Shown: positions 23,901-37,400, counted from the first letter of the stretch. The stretch is DNA of 64,000 nt from Phallusia mammillata (GCA_003260075.1 QLIY01000243.1:119793-183792), one strand, 5' to 3'. Notes: generated by a model not told the origin, from the letters alone. Numbers and translations are program-made.

Positions 23901-26329
23901 ATGAAAAAGGCCGTCACCGCAGTGGTTGTTTTATGGGTGGCGTGTATTGTTCCCAGCTTGTTGGCCTTTTATTTTCGTGACACTGCAATCGACCGCGTAA
24001 CAGGTGGGTCCAGTTGACGAAGCAATAACAAAACAACACATCAAAGCCCCAAACATTTAACAGGAGTTTGCGCAATAAATGTTCGATGAACTATTGTGCA
24101 GTGAAACGCTGCAATGTAATTCAACAACATGTTTTGGGAAATAAAAGTCATTGACAACAAAGTTCCTAGCCATCCTAAAGTATACATACGCGTATCTTGA
24201 TTTAGCCTATTTTACAAGCATGTGATGTAATTAAAAATACATTAAAGTAGCTCAACAAATTTGCATGTATAAAAGATTTAACGTAATGTAGTTGGTTTTA
24301 CGTAGGAAACCTTCAGTGTCGATGGAGCTTCAATGATAATCTACCTGCACATAAGATCTGGTATTTTGTTCACTTCATTCAAAGGTAGGCTACGGGTTCA
24401 TAGCTTCATTTGAAGGTTAGATTTCAATAAACCACGCAGAACGTGTTGTCTATAGAGACATAACGGGGGGGGGGGAGGTAGGCTACGGGTTCATAGCTTC
24501 ATTTGAAGGTTATGAATTCAATACATAGATAAAAGTACCATGTGGCAGTAAAAAACACGAAAACATTTAGATTTCAATAAACCACGCAGAACGTGTTGTC
24601 TATAGAGACATAACAACTCGGGTATACTGATACCGCATGCTAAAAGCATACCATAAATCCACAGGGGGCGATCTGAAACCAGAACATAATATTATTTTAC
24701 CATCTTCTTTGCATTTAGTCCACCAAATCACAATTTCCAAGTTTATTTTTGTTGGTTCAATGTGCGTTTTCCTGCGCTATTATGCGGTACAATTAGGGAT
24801 GCGCCGAGCCGAGCCAGAACCCGAGTACTCGGTACCGAGCATCGCTATTTTTGATGCTCGGTGCTCGGCCGAGCAGTTGCACAAACTGACCCGAGCATTA
24901 AATTTGCATATTCATGCCCTGCTAACATAAGTAACTAGTGTTCGAAAGGGTGTCTATGAACAAAAACAAATGATTTTTCAAATGTATTAGATTGTGGAAA
25001 AACGTGTACTTCTGAGGCCTGTAACAGCTTAATACACCGCTGGTGACGTAAGAGACCTTGTAGAGCTAAAACGTAGAAAGGGGATTTTTGTGACGTCATA
25101 ATGCCCCGAGCGTGCTCGGCCGAGCACCGAGCATTAACGTGAGATGCTCGGTGCTCGATCAAACAGAACATTTGTAATTTTGGCACATCCCTAGGTACAA
25201 TGCAGAAACATGTTTAAAAATACCAAAACTGATCCAAATATAGCAACGGTATCATTCATACAAATGCATTCAAACCAAATGAAAACTTATTCCAGTTTTT
25301 ACTATTCCAGTATGTATTTGTTTAGGTTTATCATTGCCTTCGGCGTGCCATTGCTCACCACAATCGTTTGTTACGTCATCATCGTGGTGTATCTAAGGGG
25401 CAGAAAATCCAAAAAGAAAGTGCTGCGACAAAAACAGGTTTGTTGCCAGCCAACCAGAGACTGACAGGCGTCAAACCGCGCAACCGAAATATTGAAGAGG
25501 AAAGTTAATTTAGAAATCCTTAATAGGCACTGCAAGGGCTATTGTTTTGGTTTTACATTTAGAAGAAATCTATACGTAAATTGTAATGCAAAAAATTGTA
25601 TCAAAAGCGAGTTAACTAACTTGAGTTTTTGTTTTACGCCATAAACACAACTTTGGAAATGACCACCTCACATGTAGCACAGAACATGCTTTTAACGTTT
25701 GAAATAAAACTGATCATTGCTACGTATATCCAGGACAGAGTCACACTGACAATATGTGTCGTCATCATTGTATTTATCGTTTGTTGGACGCCGAACCAAG
25801 TCTCGAACCTAATATACGTCCTGCAGAGCCTTAACGTTCTAGGTAAGTCGAGTTGTGGTGGTTTAATAAAATTTTCCAAAGTGTGATATGTATTCTAGCC
25901 GACAAGAAGTCAACAAACGCATTACTATTAAGTCGGTGTAGCTAATATTAATCGTTACTCTGTTTAAAATAAGCTTTTATTTCTTCATGTAACTTCGGGC
26001 TTACTTTGTCACGCTATAAATGGGTGGTAAATACCAACGATTGCTTTTGTTACGTTTTCTATATTTCACCCTACAATATCTAGTAATTACTCTTTAACGT
26101 CTTCAAAACAAATCTCGAGCGGTGTGAAACGAATCCAACAAGAATCGCTTTTCACGCAGATCAGCCCAACCCACCATCAACCACCCAATACTACTTTCAT
26201 CTTTGCACCATCACGCTTGCTTGGACCCACAGCTGCTTTAATCCCTTTCTTTATGCCTTCATGAGAGAGGATGTGCGACACAAGGTAATAAAGCACCTGG
26301 TGGGCAGATTTAGGGCATTTGTGGGATAA
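20995..26329 (+). CDS. Class A GPCR, chemokine/angiotensin/apelin-receptor-like
   Basis: Eight exons: 20995-21186, 21915-22024, 22593-22733, 23897-24003, 24306-24384, 25326-25437, 25734-25842, 26160-26329. They total 1,020 nt, 339 residues plus TAA at 26327-26329. The N-terminus has sequons N17-I-S and N23-Y-S. TM1 has IIGNTLVVYIM; TM2 has NLAIADLIFLSTMPFWAT; ECL1-TM3 has WIFGQVFCK with C109, the usual disulfide partner of ECL2 C188 (LQCRW). TM3 ends AIDRLGV, so the DRY motif is DRL. TM6 is VFIVCWTPNQVSNLIY; TM7 is HSCFNPFLYAF (NPFLY 311-315). The WATxxxxxxxWxFGxxFCK spacing and the TM7 sequence match the chemokine/angiotensin/apelin branch. The ligand is unknown. The donor after exon 2 (AG|GTCGGT) is weak but phase-consistent. 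An alternative start Met lies at 21010. Confidence 0.9.
22035..22160 (+). repeat. Dispersed repeat, copy 2 (intron of GPCR 2)
   Basis: Same-orientation partner of the repeat at 18955-19080, lying just past the weak exon-2 donor. The 122-codon open frame that continues through this donor reads into this repeat and is not a real exon extension. Confidence 0.45.
24465..24475. other. G11 assembly-join signature with flanking duplicate
   Basis: The sequence beginning GTAGGCTACGGGTTCATAGC at 24385 recurs straight after the G run at 24478. The shared right part (ATTTCAATAAACCACGCAGA) recurs near 24571. The second copy has about 70 extra bases, so the copies look like indel alleles. It lies in intron 5 of GPCR 2. 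Confidence 0.75.
24794..25193. mobile_element. Small hAT-type element, 400 bp, TSD GGTACAAT
   Basis: Ends are TAGGGATGCGCC on the left and, inverted, TAGGGATGTGCC on the right. An identical 8-bp duplication GGTACAAT lies at 24786-24793 and 25194-25201. Subterminal DNA is built of CCGAGCA/GCTCGG blocks that are inverted between the halves. There is no transposase frame, so it is non-autonomous. It is inserted in intron 5 of GPCR 2. Confidence 0.85.
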
Positions 26330-27902
26330 AGTTTATCATTCTCCCAACTGCCATAACGCGAGGTTTAAAGCACAATTTGGAGCAGTTGGTTTAGGAAAGA
26401 TTGAAATAACGGGTGTCAGTGCAAGTTTTCAAAATGTATGGAAGAATATACTTACAAAAACGTCCTAGGGAGGCGTCTAGATTTAAAAGCAAACATAAAC
26501 ACCTTTATCCCATGTGTGGTCTGTGGACTGTACAAGGGGGGGGGGTGGCGTCTAGATTTAACAGCAAACATAAACACCTTTATCCCATGTGTGGTCTGTG
26601 GACTGTACAAACTGTTTAGAAAATTGAATTTCACTGCGGCATATAATGATACACAAACATAACCTTTTTAGCTTGCTGAAATAACCCACAAACTACGACA
26701 TTGCCAACGGAGAACTCACAAGCAGAAACTACGTAGGATCACTTCTTCGCCGTCAACGGTATAGCATGCGCCACCAGTTACGCAATTTAAATATTCACTG
26801 AAATATTTTATTTTGTTGATGTTTTTAGCAGAAAATAACCGTGATCAGAAAACCCTCCCAACGTCATAGCAGTCCTGCACACAATCTTCTCGAAGCCAAG
26901 GTAGGCTACAGCGCTTTGTTTCTTTGTTCCAAATTCAGATCTTTTAAACGTGACAAAGGTCATATGTGTTAGTTTGTTTTGTAGAGAGAAAATGCAAATT
27001 CCATTGGGGGGGGGGGGTCCTGCACGTAATCTTCTCGAGGCCAAGGTAGGCTGCAGCCCTTTGTTTCTTTGTTCCAAATTTAGATCTTTTAAACGTGACA
27101 AACGTCATATGTGTTAGTTTGTTTTGTAGAGAGAAAATGCAAATTCCATTGACAAGTTTGAAGAAGAGATGAGAATGTTGCAAAAATCGTCCAGCGTGTA
27201 AAAAAAAACTGCCGACAAAATTTCGCAAATTTGTCAAGAGGAGTATGTTTAGCATATTCCTTTTTTGTGTGTCAAAACACTGTGTCGTTGTGTGGATAAA
27301 ACGCTGCATGCAAAATACGCAATGCAAATGCGCTTTTTTGCTTGATGCCCGCCCCTCTTTAATGCTACCTACTTTTTTGCCGGTTGTGTTGCTACTCGGG
27401 ATGTAGTTTTTAATTTCCCCATTCCTATTATATGTTGTTGAGTTTGCTTTATAAAAACCCTAACAATAGGTAACCAATCGGACAACAGTCTGATACTTTT
27501 ATGTTAGTCCATGTATAGACAAGGGTTTGCGGGGGGGGGGGCTTGCTACTCGGGATGTAGTTTTCAATTTCCTCATTCCTATTATATGTTGTTGAGTTTC
27601 CTTTATAAAAACCCTAACAATACGTAACCAATCGGATAACAGTCTGATACTTTTATGTTAGTCCATGTATAGACAAGGGTTTGCGTTGAAATCCCAAATG
27701 AGTGGTCTGTTGGGTAATTTCATAAGTTCCTGTTGCCCACTCTTTTGTCAAATGCTTGCCAATAACAAAGTAGGTTAAGGTATTTGAATGTTGCTTTTAT
27801 TTCTTTAATTGTCACTCCCAAGTGTTCCTGCGTTATGTGCAAACGTGTCGATCGCTTTTCTATGTGCAGTTTGTTTCGCGTTAAATACACTGTGGCCCGT
27901 AT

Positions 27903-28250
27903 CTACCGTGGATGTACTTCAATAGACGTGAGATCCACAATCAAACCGGAAAACCCATTTTTATGAACACTTTCCCCAGCGCCATCACTACACCCGACAA
28001 CGAATGATTGGTAACAAGGCTGTCCCAAATGCAGTTGGTTTTCAAAGTTAATCTCCCAAAAGACATAGGTACCATTGACATGTTTCCAGTTTAGTGCGGT
28101 ATAAGTTTGTAAATATGCGTTTTCTAGGTTTATGGATTTAAACGCCGCACTACATGTGCTGAGCGGTTCCCCCGATACAACACAAAAGAGAAATGCATCC
28201 GTATTACAGGCAGGATTCAACAATTTGTAGTTAATAAATTTGGACAGCAA
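27903..28250 (-). CDS. Unassigned Cys-containing ORF or terminal exon (115 codons)
   Basis: The frame has protein-like composition: spaced Cys (ACNTDAFLFC, STCSAAF, QPCYQSF, VGCSDG), one sequon (NGT) and aromatic residues, ending in a stop just after EVHPR. It lies 200 bp past the cadherin stop codon on the same strand. It could be an alternative last exon, an exon of another gene, or a gene relic. No acceptor site is convincing. A candidate is ...CCGCTCAG before the second Cys-containing segment. No family is recognised. Confidence 0.25.
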   Translation of the reverse strand: MLSKFINYKLLNPACNTDAFLFCVVSGEPLSTCSAAFKSINLENAYLQTYTALNWKHVNGTYVFWEINFENQLHLGQPCYQSFVVGCSDGAGESVHKNGFSGLIVDLTSIEVHPR

Positions 28251-28344
28251 AAGTCACAAATAGACGAAATTGCGTATCGTTTTCTGTTTTCAACAACTTG
28301 GATTAGGCCCCGAAGCTATGTAGGCCTACCTTTGCGAAACGTAA

Positions 28345-28350
28345 TTTATT
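28345..28350 (-). promoter_or_regulatory. Candidate polyadenylation signal AATAAA (cadherin gene)
   Basis: Canonical hexamer on the minus strand about 100 nt past the cadherin stop codon (28451-28449). Confidence 0.5.
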
Positions 28351-28448
28351 CAGATAAATTTCAACAATCCTAAAAAAATGCTATGACAAAAATTCTTCGA
28401 TAAGGACTGATCATCAGCTACCATCCAATGCATAAGCCAAAAGCAGGT

Positions 28449-31400
28449 TTAAAACGCCGTTGAACGTTCCGGTAAACTCAAAGCTTCAATATCATAATCT
28501 ACAAATATCGCATCCAAGTCGGTGATGGGAGTGACATCATCATGAGATATTTCCAAACGAGGTTTTGACGGCAAATCACCAAGTGAATCTGAAACCAAAT
28601 TAGGCACAGTAGCAGCAGATGTTTTACTGCCAGATAACTTTCCTTCGTTAGATGGCGCAACATAGACTTCAGTGTTGCGGTTTGACTTCTCTGGTTGTGT
28701 CCCATTGTTTAAATTAAAATCCGTTCCTGTTGGCAATTTGTGTTCCACATCTGACAGGATATTTGGCTGCAAAACAAAACTGTTACAAACAGTAATTTGA
28801 AACTTAAATTTTTTTACATCAATTAAAAAAAAAAAATTTAAATTCTCCATAATATTGGTTGAAGTTGAACAAAATACGTCAAGAGAAAAATGCTGTACAG
28901 GTCAGAGTTGTAAAAGGGCCTGAAATAGGAGCCCGAAACATGCCCAAACCCGAAAGTACAAGCCCCAAACCCGGCCCGGACCCGATTCGATTGTAAAATG
29001 CTCGTTTAGGCCTGAAAGTTTGATTAATAGGTTGAAGTCTCAGGTAAGACCAAAGCAACAAACACAATAGACAATTGATCTTGAACCAGGCGTTTTAGGG
29101 CTGTATGACATTAGGTCAGGTCCATCAACTGGCTACTTAGCTAGTTAAATTGTTCGAAAAAATAACTGACACAGAGTGTAAAGTCAGGCCCGAGCCCGTT
29201 GTTTTAAAGAAACCTAAGCCCGAACCCAGTCCGAACCCGGCCCAAAAAGCCCGGTCCGACTTACAACTCTGGTACAGGTATAGACTTGACACTGAGCTCC
29301 TTGTGGTTTGTGGTATTTAAAGATACTGTTTGTCATTTACCCTTAGTTTCGTTGCGCGGGTAAATGTACTCATCGCAGGCAAATACGTCCTTTGTTCCAG
29401 TTTTCTTTCCACCGGGCTCGCTTTCTTATATTTTCCTTCTCTTTGTCCACCACTACTCTCCAAATGACGCTTCATCCGTTTCGAAATTGGCCGGGATAGC
29501 GTGCTGACGTCATCATCCAGATCGGAGTCCGTGTTGGTGTGTCGTTGTAGCGAATTGCTCAGGTAGAGGCACCCTGGTGGTTGCTTTGGAGTAAGGGTCT
29601 CTTTCACCTGTTTGTAACTGACTTATAATTATTATTGTTTTTCTATGAATGTTTTCCTAAATACAATCAAAAACCGAAAACCAATGATAACGTGTTTTAT
29701 GACTTTACAAACCTGAGCTTATACGTTACACTAAATCTGGCGCTTAAAGCTCTTCGTTTGTTGCCACTCACCAAGCTTCCAGTTTTCCGTTTTATCCAGT
29801 ATGCCAAGACAGAAGCAAAGAAAATAATGAAAAGCGAACTGACGACAACAAGTGGAACCAACAAATACAAATCAAGTTCGGATCGGTTTTCTTCATCATG
29901 ATGTTCCAACACACTAAAAGATGTAACCCCCGAAGCTGAGGTCAGTTTGTTACAGTGACGTTCCAATATCCTGTTGCAAAAGAGGATGAAGTAAAAAAGA
30001 ACAGCAATAATGAAGCAATACCCCCAAAAAAGAGTAAGAAATCTACTTTAAATGTAATTGATCTTTCCAGTCGGGCGTTACTTAACATTTTATGTTCTAT
30101 TAGTCTGGAAATGTTATTGAAGATAGAAAATCTTGTTAACAGCCAGATAACGAATATTTACTGCAACAAAGTTGATCCATCGAGCAGTTTTCGAGCACTG
30201 TCATATCCAATCAGCGCAACTTCCTTATCCGAGTGAGAAATCCTGCTTATTTCCACGACAAACACATCTTTCACAGTGTCCGCTCTTCTCAAACATGTGT
30301 TCAAGGACTTTGCGATGTTAGACTGAAAAGCGTGTTAATAGTAAGCTTTGTGAGTTCGAGACCAAAGCTGGTTTATTAGTCTACTCTATACTTACGTGAG
30401 AGGAATTGTTTAAAAAAACGTACTGCGCGTAAAGTATATGATGAGGATCAGGAAAGAATATATTCAGGTCAAAGCTGGCGTATTCCATGTCGGCGAAGCG
30501 AAACTGCAGTGAAGTTGAATAAGTGTTAGGGTAATTGCTTTATCAACACAAGTTACCGACTTCCATAGGAAACTCATTTTGAGAAGGATTTTGCTTGATC
30601 AAGACGTTTGCTTCACCTAACGCTGATGGCTGCAATAAATTCTGCACAAATATAAACAAACTATTGGTAAACATGTGACTTTGAAGGGGGTAGAGCTTAC
30701 GCACTCGAAATATTAATGGGTCTAACTGAAACTGGCAATTATAGTTTTGAAAATAATATAACAAAAACCCATTGCTAAAAAACAAAGTTTAAGGCTGACT
30801 GTTGCATAAAACACAAGAAGTTATTTGTTTGTTTTTTTGCTATTTTTTGAGAATATTTAGTTGTTAAGTAACTTAAAAAAGTTTAGTAGAAATTCCATAA
30901 CCGTAATACTTACAGTAGTTATTGTGTGCTGAACAGCATAATCGTCCATGATACCGAGGTCAATTGACCTTATTCCAGCTGGAAAACGTGGAAAACTAGT
31001 GTTGATAATGACTGTGGCTTGGTCAACTTCCCCGGAGCCACACACATTTTCAACTTGTACCAGCAACTGTAAAAAGAAAAATTTAAGATTGTTCAAGGTT
31101 TCCGATGGATGTGTTGGTGCACCATTATTGAGTTGGTAAGCTGTTTTAGCCCGTAATTGGTGTTTAAGGCAGATTGGCATTTCACTATTTTAGCTCCAAG
31201 AAGAAAAGTTGCTGTAAATTTATGGCAAAGATTGTTAAATCTATAAAATCATATCGTCACCGGCCTTCTTAACCATTTCTCTGCAAATTATATCGTGACA
31301 CATACAAACCTAAATGGGACATGGTCTTATTACAACCAGTTGCAAATGATCACGATTTTGTTACCTCGTAACATGTTTCACCCGACAAGGATCCCGTGGT

Positions 31401-34400
31401 GATTAACTCGCTCGAACGAAACGATTTGAATGCAAACAGATCAGCTGTGGATGTCACAATCGTAAAAACTGCGTCAAGTTGTTGAAATTTCACATCAAGT
31501 GTGGTTACTGATGCGGATGGCGAAACAAAATCCTGAAACCAAAAAAAAATGTAACATGAGATAGATAGATATTTATTAATCACACGCAATTTTTTCCTCC
31601 GACATGTTTTGCATTAACAAAAGTGGCATCTTTTCAGAAATATTAAGTATGCCGCTAAACGTTTTTGCAGTGTGCAACTTTATTTCATATTTCGGTATTT
31701 CAGGAAAATTGTTTCGGTATTTTCAGTAAAAGAAAACGCCGAAGGTCAGTTCCAAAGCGTATTTGTGAACCATTCTACTTTTGGACTGTTAATGTACGTT
31801 CCATTTTTTATGGTTTGGCTCAAAAGTAAAGTGAAAAATCGTTTTTTGCTTTTTGTTTTACCTTGATATCAACGTGATAAACCTTTTGTGAAAATTGCGT
31901 TTCATTTTGTTTGACTTGCACAGGTTTGACCGTTGTTTGCCACTGAGCATCTTCAGGACCTGCGATGCAAAGAATCACGCGTAAACCACAACTAAAATTA
32001 CTGTTGTGTGCAAGACTTTCACAAGACTAAAAACACTTATACAAATAGCAACTAAGTTTTTTGGCAACAGGAATTAATGTCACCTTTTTACAAATAGGCC
32101 ACGTTTTTGTGACAAAATAAAAATTTACAAATAGGCCACGTTTTTGTGACAAAATAAAAATTTACAAATAGACCACGTTTTTGTGACAAAATACAAATTT
32201 ACAAATAGGCCACGTTTTTGTGATGAAGTTTTATGTGGTTGGAAGTACTTATGTGATTATAAACTGACTTTGTGACTAAAGGGCCGTCTAAAAGTGCAAA
32301 CAACATGGTCAAATATGCATAGAGACAACACGGCACCAAACTTAGTTGCTGCATTGCAAACTAACAAACACATTATAAATCTTACTTATGAGGTTAAAAT
32401 CCACTGTCGTAGAAATTTCCTCTGTGGGCGAAATTACAGGTTTTGGTTTAAACGTTGTACCCGCGCTGTGTAATGTAACGCTTGGGGTTGGGGTTATCGA
32501 GTTTAGATTATTATTTGACCTCGTGGTAGTAATGAACTTGGCGCGACTTGTCGAATAAGATGGGTCGGTTATGTCTGAAAAGGTAATGTTTTTGTAAAGA
32601 CTTGAATTGGGCGAAATGAAAATACTACCATAAATAAAATCAATTTGCATACCAGTTGGGGACATGCGAGGGGTTTCAGCAGTTGTGTATCTCTCAGTTG
32701 AATCTCGGATAAGCATGTTGTCTGTTGTTTCGCTAAGCATAGTGTTGGTGGTGTAACTCGGTTCAGGTGTTGTTATGTGTTTTAGAGTTGCTTGTGAAGT
32801 TAGTAACGGAGTGGTAACGGTTTGGGTTGCAGCGGTTGACCACGAATAGATTGTTTCAATGGTGGGTGGCGTGGTTGTCTCTGTGAGTATCACAAACGCT
32901 ATTACATTTTTATTTCTTTGCGAACTTAAACCAGTCTCCTAAACATTGCCTACAAAGATCAAATTTTACAGTTACACAAAAACTCCAGATAAGTTTGCTA
33001 AATACCGTTGGGTGGCACCAAAATCAACCGAAAAATTTAGTTCCTCACCCTGAACCAGGCTTTTTTTGTTTTATTTTGTTTTTATCGGGGTTCGAACCCA
33101 GGACGCTTACGGGACGAATCAGCTTTTTTATGTCTGGGTCAGGCGCACCGGACCATTCGGCCAAGTTCCTAAGTCTAATCCAGTCTCACTGTAAATTTAA
33201 ATATCTTCGCGTTTTACGCCATCTATCGGTATTTAGAAAACTTTTCTGTTTTGGGGGGGGGGGCACCGGACCATTCGGCCAAGTTCCAAAGCCTAATCCA
33301 GTCTCACTGTAAATTTAAATAGCTTCGCGTTTTACGCCATCTATCGGTATTTAGAAAACTTTTCTGTTTTGAGTTCTTGTGTTAGTAGCTCTAACTAAAT
33401 ATACATTCAACATCAAAAACGAAGGTAGCAACTAACCAAATGGTGTAGTCGTGGTGTCGGTTGTTAATCCAAAAACAAAAACGCGCAGAACCATGACGTC
33501 ATCTGGAGGAGGTAACCTTGGAAACAAACACACACAGATCTTTACGATCTTCGAATTTTGTTGGACAAAAAATATGGTTGTCGATTTGACACTGTTTGGT
33601 TCGGCAGTTCATAAGCTCAGTTACATTGGACAACAGGTTTAATAAATGGCCCCTATATTTTAGACCCAAACCTGAATACAGAAACATAAATCCGGCCAAA
33701 ACCAGACAAAAACATTAGAAATTCTAATCAGACATTAATGTATACACATTTTGTGTGCAGATTTAAAATTGAAATAAGACCTCATTCCAATGCTATTTTA
33801 AACTTAAGGCCAGAACACAGCCCGGACAATAACATCGTACTACGTAACAATATCAAATTTAACTCACATGGGTTGTAGTGTCAACGTTGCATCGAGATCA
33901 CGTGCTTCGATTGTGACGTTGTACTCTGTATTAGTCACGTGACCGGTCATAAACAACTCCCCGCTTAACCAGTTGATTCGGAAAGTTTCGGTGGCGTTTT
34001 GTAACCTGCGAAAACAAGAGTTTAAATTTTAAAACAGTTTTCTTTCACACGAACCCAAACAAACAATAACACAATGCGATCAAATAAAATTGGGATTAAA
34101 TACGTTAAAAGGTTTAGGCATTTCCCAACACGAAAAGACGAAACAAAATGGTCGGACACAAAAGTACAGTTAAAGGAATTTAAGCGTTCAAAACATGAAA
34201 ATATAATTGCTATTTTATATGAAATGCCTATACGTATTACCTGTACCAAGTGGTTCCCATCAAACCATCGGGGGGGGGGTGGACACAAAATTACAGTTAA
34301 AGGTATTTATTCGTTCAAAACATGTAAAATATAATTGCTATTTTATATCAAATGCCTATACGTATTACCTGTACCAAGTGGTTCCCATCAAACCATCATC

Positions 34401-37400
34401 TTCATCAGTTGCTGAAGCCTTGTATACTAACTGACTGGATCCTGTATACAACACCTCGATCTCCTGTTCTGTTAGGTTAAACCTTGGCTTGTTGTCATTT
34501 ATGTCCAATATTTTTAGTCGCAAAGTGGCGTTGTCGGTATAGTTTCGGTCACTTGCAGATACAGCAAAACTGAAAAACATTACCAGACAGGGGGGGGGGC
34601 GAAGCCTTGTATACTAACTGACTGGATCCTGTATACAGCACTTCGATCTCCTGTTCTGTTAGGTTAAACCTTGGCTTGTTGTCATTTACGTCCAAAATTT
34701 TTAGTCGCAAAGTGGCGTTGTCGGTATGGTTTCGGTCACTTGCAGATACAGCAAAACTGAAAAACATTACCAGACAATAATCACAATGACAATGTTGTTT
34801 AAAGGCACATGAGAAACAAAGTAATTGAAACAAAACAAGGTAACGTGGGAAATTCGGCCATTTTTTTTGATAGTCACCTGTAAAAGTCTTGATTTTCTCG
34901 ATCGAATTTCGCCTGCGTTGTAACCACGCCGGTTGAACTGTTAATTTGTAACAGTTTGCTTTCGATCCCGTAAAGAATTTCAGTGTCTTCCAAGTCAAGG
35001 TCGATTGCCAAAATCTATTCACACAAAAAACGGTTGTGTAGTATTTACAATCATTCCTGAAATACTTTACCAGGATAGTGGGAAAACTCTTTTTGTTTTG
35101 TCACAAGTACAAAAACGTTTTATTTGCGCATAAAAAATACAAAATACAAGTAGAAAGTAGTGCTTTTAAAAAAAGTATATTTTTATGAAATAATGACCAA
35201 ATCCCTAATTAAATACAACACCAAATTTTTTTTGGTAGGTAGACTTTTTAAAACAACCTTTGTTTACCCCACCTGGTAAATTAAAAAGATTTCGCTATGA
35301 CTGTTGAACACTAAAGATTATATTAAAATACGTAGCGTTTACGAACCTGTGTTACTAAATGTCCTTTAGCGATGTTTTCCGGAAGGGGGGGGGGATAGTG
35401 CTTTTAAAAAAAGTATATTTTTGTGAAATAATGACCAAATCCCTAATTAAATACAACACCAAATTTTTTTGGTAGGTAGAATTTTTAAAACAACCTTTGT
35501 TTACCCCACCTGGTAAATTCAAAAGATTTCGCTATGACTGTTGAACACTAAAGATCATATAAAAAAACGTAGTGTTTACGAACCTGTGTTACTAAATGTC
35601 CTTTAGCGATGTTTTCCGGAATTTCAGCTTCGTAAAACAGTTGGCTGAACTTCGGAGGGTTGTCATTTACATTTGTAACGTTGATTCGAACTAACGCGGT
35701 AGACGATGTGTTCGCTAAAGTAGTGGATAAATTATTACAATTTTTTACTAAACACACATTTTTGTCTGATATTGAAATCAGTTTTTTTATGACAAGTTTA
35801 AATACAATTTTTTTTGCAGCTGGGTATGGAGTAAAGACTTTACATTGAACAGTGAGATGGATTCTGCGTAACATGGTGAAATTTTATTTAGAGCAGTAAA
35901 GCGTGTTTAATCCCACGCAACCCACACACGAGTTTCCCGAGATTGTGATTTTGCGTCTTGGGCTAAGTTTGCAGAACGTCGACGAAAATAGGACAGAAAT
36001 GTTACAAATTCATTCATCGGAGTCGCAGTGTTTATTCAGAGCAAAAATATTTGTCGATAACGGACACGTTTAGTAATTACCATGGAACGTTGACATAATA
36101 TTTAGCGAATGTGCAAAACCCCAAGCTAATATAGATTTGTCCCGATTTAGATTCACAGTGCAGGGTTGACGTTTCTAAAGTTAAATCCATACACATGTAA
36201 TTGAAGTAGTAATTTTAAAAAATGACGTTTTTTTGTTGGCAATGTGTACCAATAACATACATACGAGTATATTATATAGTTTGCTGCATGAAAAGAAGAT
36301 ACACAAGACACGGACTTGAAAAGTAGATTTACTAAAGACAAAATTGCCAGCGATGTAGAAGAAAACGTAGACATTGTATTAAGCAAAGGTTTCGACAAAT
36401 CAATTGTCGCCATCAGTGATGAAAAATAAATACAGCACGAGCGAAAACAAAGGCGTTTATATACTCAGAAGGAGCTTGCTTTATAAAATGAGTACCTTTT
36501 ATTCCACATCGCTGGCAATTAGGGGGGGGGGGTGACGTTTCAGAACCTAATTTCAGATATAGATAATTGAAGTAAATTTAAAAAAAAATTAAAAAAAAAA
36601 AATTAAAAAAAAAATGTTTTTTGTTAGCACCGTGTATCCAATAACATATATATGTATATATATAGTTTGCTGCATGAGATATAAGAAAGTATACACAAGA
36701 CACGGACTTGAAAAGTAGCTTTACTAAAAACAAAATTGCCAGCGATGTAGAATAAAACGTAGACATTGTATTAAGCAAAGGTTTCGACAAATCAATTGTC
36801 GCCATCAGTGAAAAATAAATACAGCACGAGCGAAAACAAGGGCGTTTATATACTCAGAAGGGGCTTGCTTTATAAAATGAGTACCTTTTATTCCACATCG
36901 CTGGCAATTATGTTTTTAGTAAAGATACAAGAAGATTTTACGAAAGTCACAAGGTGTAATACCTGCAATAAATTCCACAATCACGTTATGAGTCTTCGAT
37001 GTTTCAAAGTCCAAGCTTTTTTCGGGTTTCAAATACAAATCACCCGTTTTAGAATCAATTTCAAACAAAGAGCGTTGAGTTTTTAAATGAAAAAGTCCAC
37101 TGCCAGTAGTTTTCACCTAAAAATAATGTTTAACAATGCATATGAAGTTCTACAAAGTAAAATGCCAGATCCTAATTCATCGAAGCGTTACTGTGCTTTT
37201 TTGCCGAATGAGCAATGAAATATAATTGCTAATTTAATCTGGTTTTACTATTAGCGTAAAAGTAAACGTTTGTATACTTTTCTAATTTTAACATTATGGT
37301 ACATTTCAGGTGTTGTTTTACCTTGAGCAGAAAACTCCCTGGGGCCAAGTCTTCCGGAATTGTTAGGTCATAAAAATCCTTGACAAGTCTAGCGCTTTGA

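Larger units (their letters stand above)
26330..28448. other. Intergenic between GPCR 2 and cadherin 3' end
   Basis: The convergent intergenic stretch contains three G10-type joins with duplicated flanks: 26536-26545, 27006-27017 and 27531-27541. Together they inflate it by several hundred bases. One minus-strand frame, 27903-28250, is listed separately. A minus-strand AATAAA at 28350-28345 probably ends the cadherin transcript. Confidence 0.5.

Noticed and set aside
26413-26662. Plus-strand ORFs with an internal 30-residue duplication
   Set aside because: The duplication straddles the G10 run at 26536-26545 and is an assembly-join product.
32087-32224. CRISPR-like array (four 37-bp units)
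   Set aside because: Units are contiguous with no spacers, in an intron of an animal gene; it is a minisatellite.
34207-34434. Plus-strand ORF with duplicated segments around poly-G coding for Gly
   Set aside because: The Gly run is the G10 join; the frame is antisense to cadherin exon 21.
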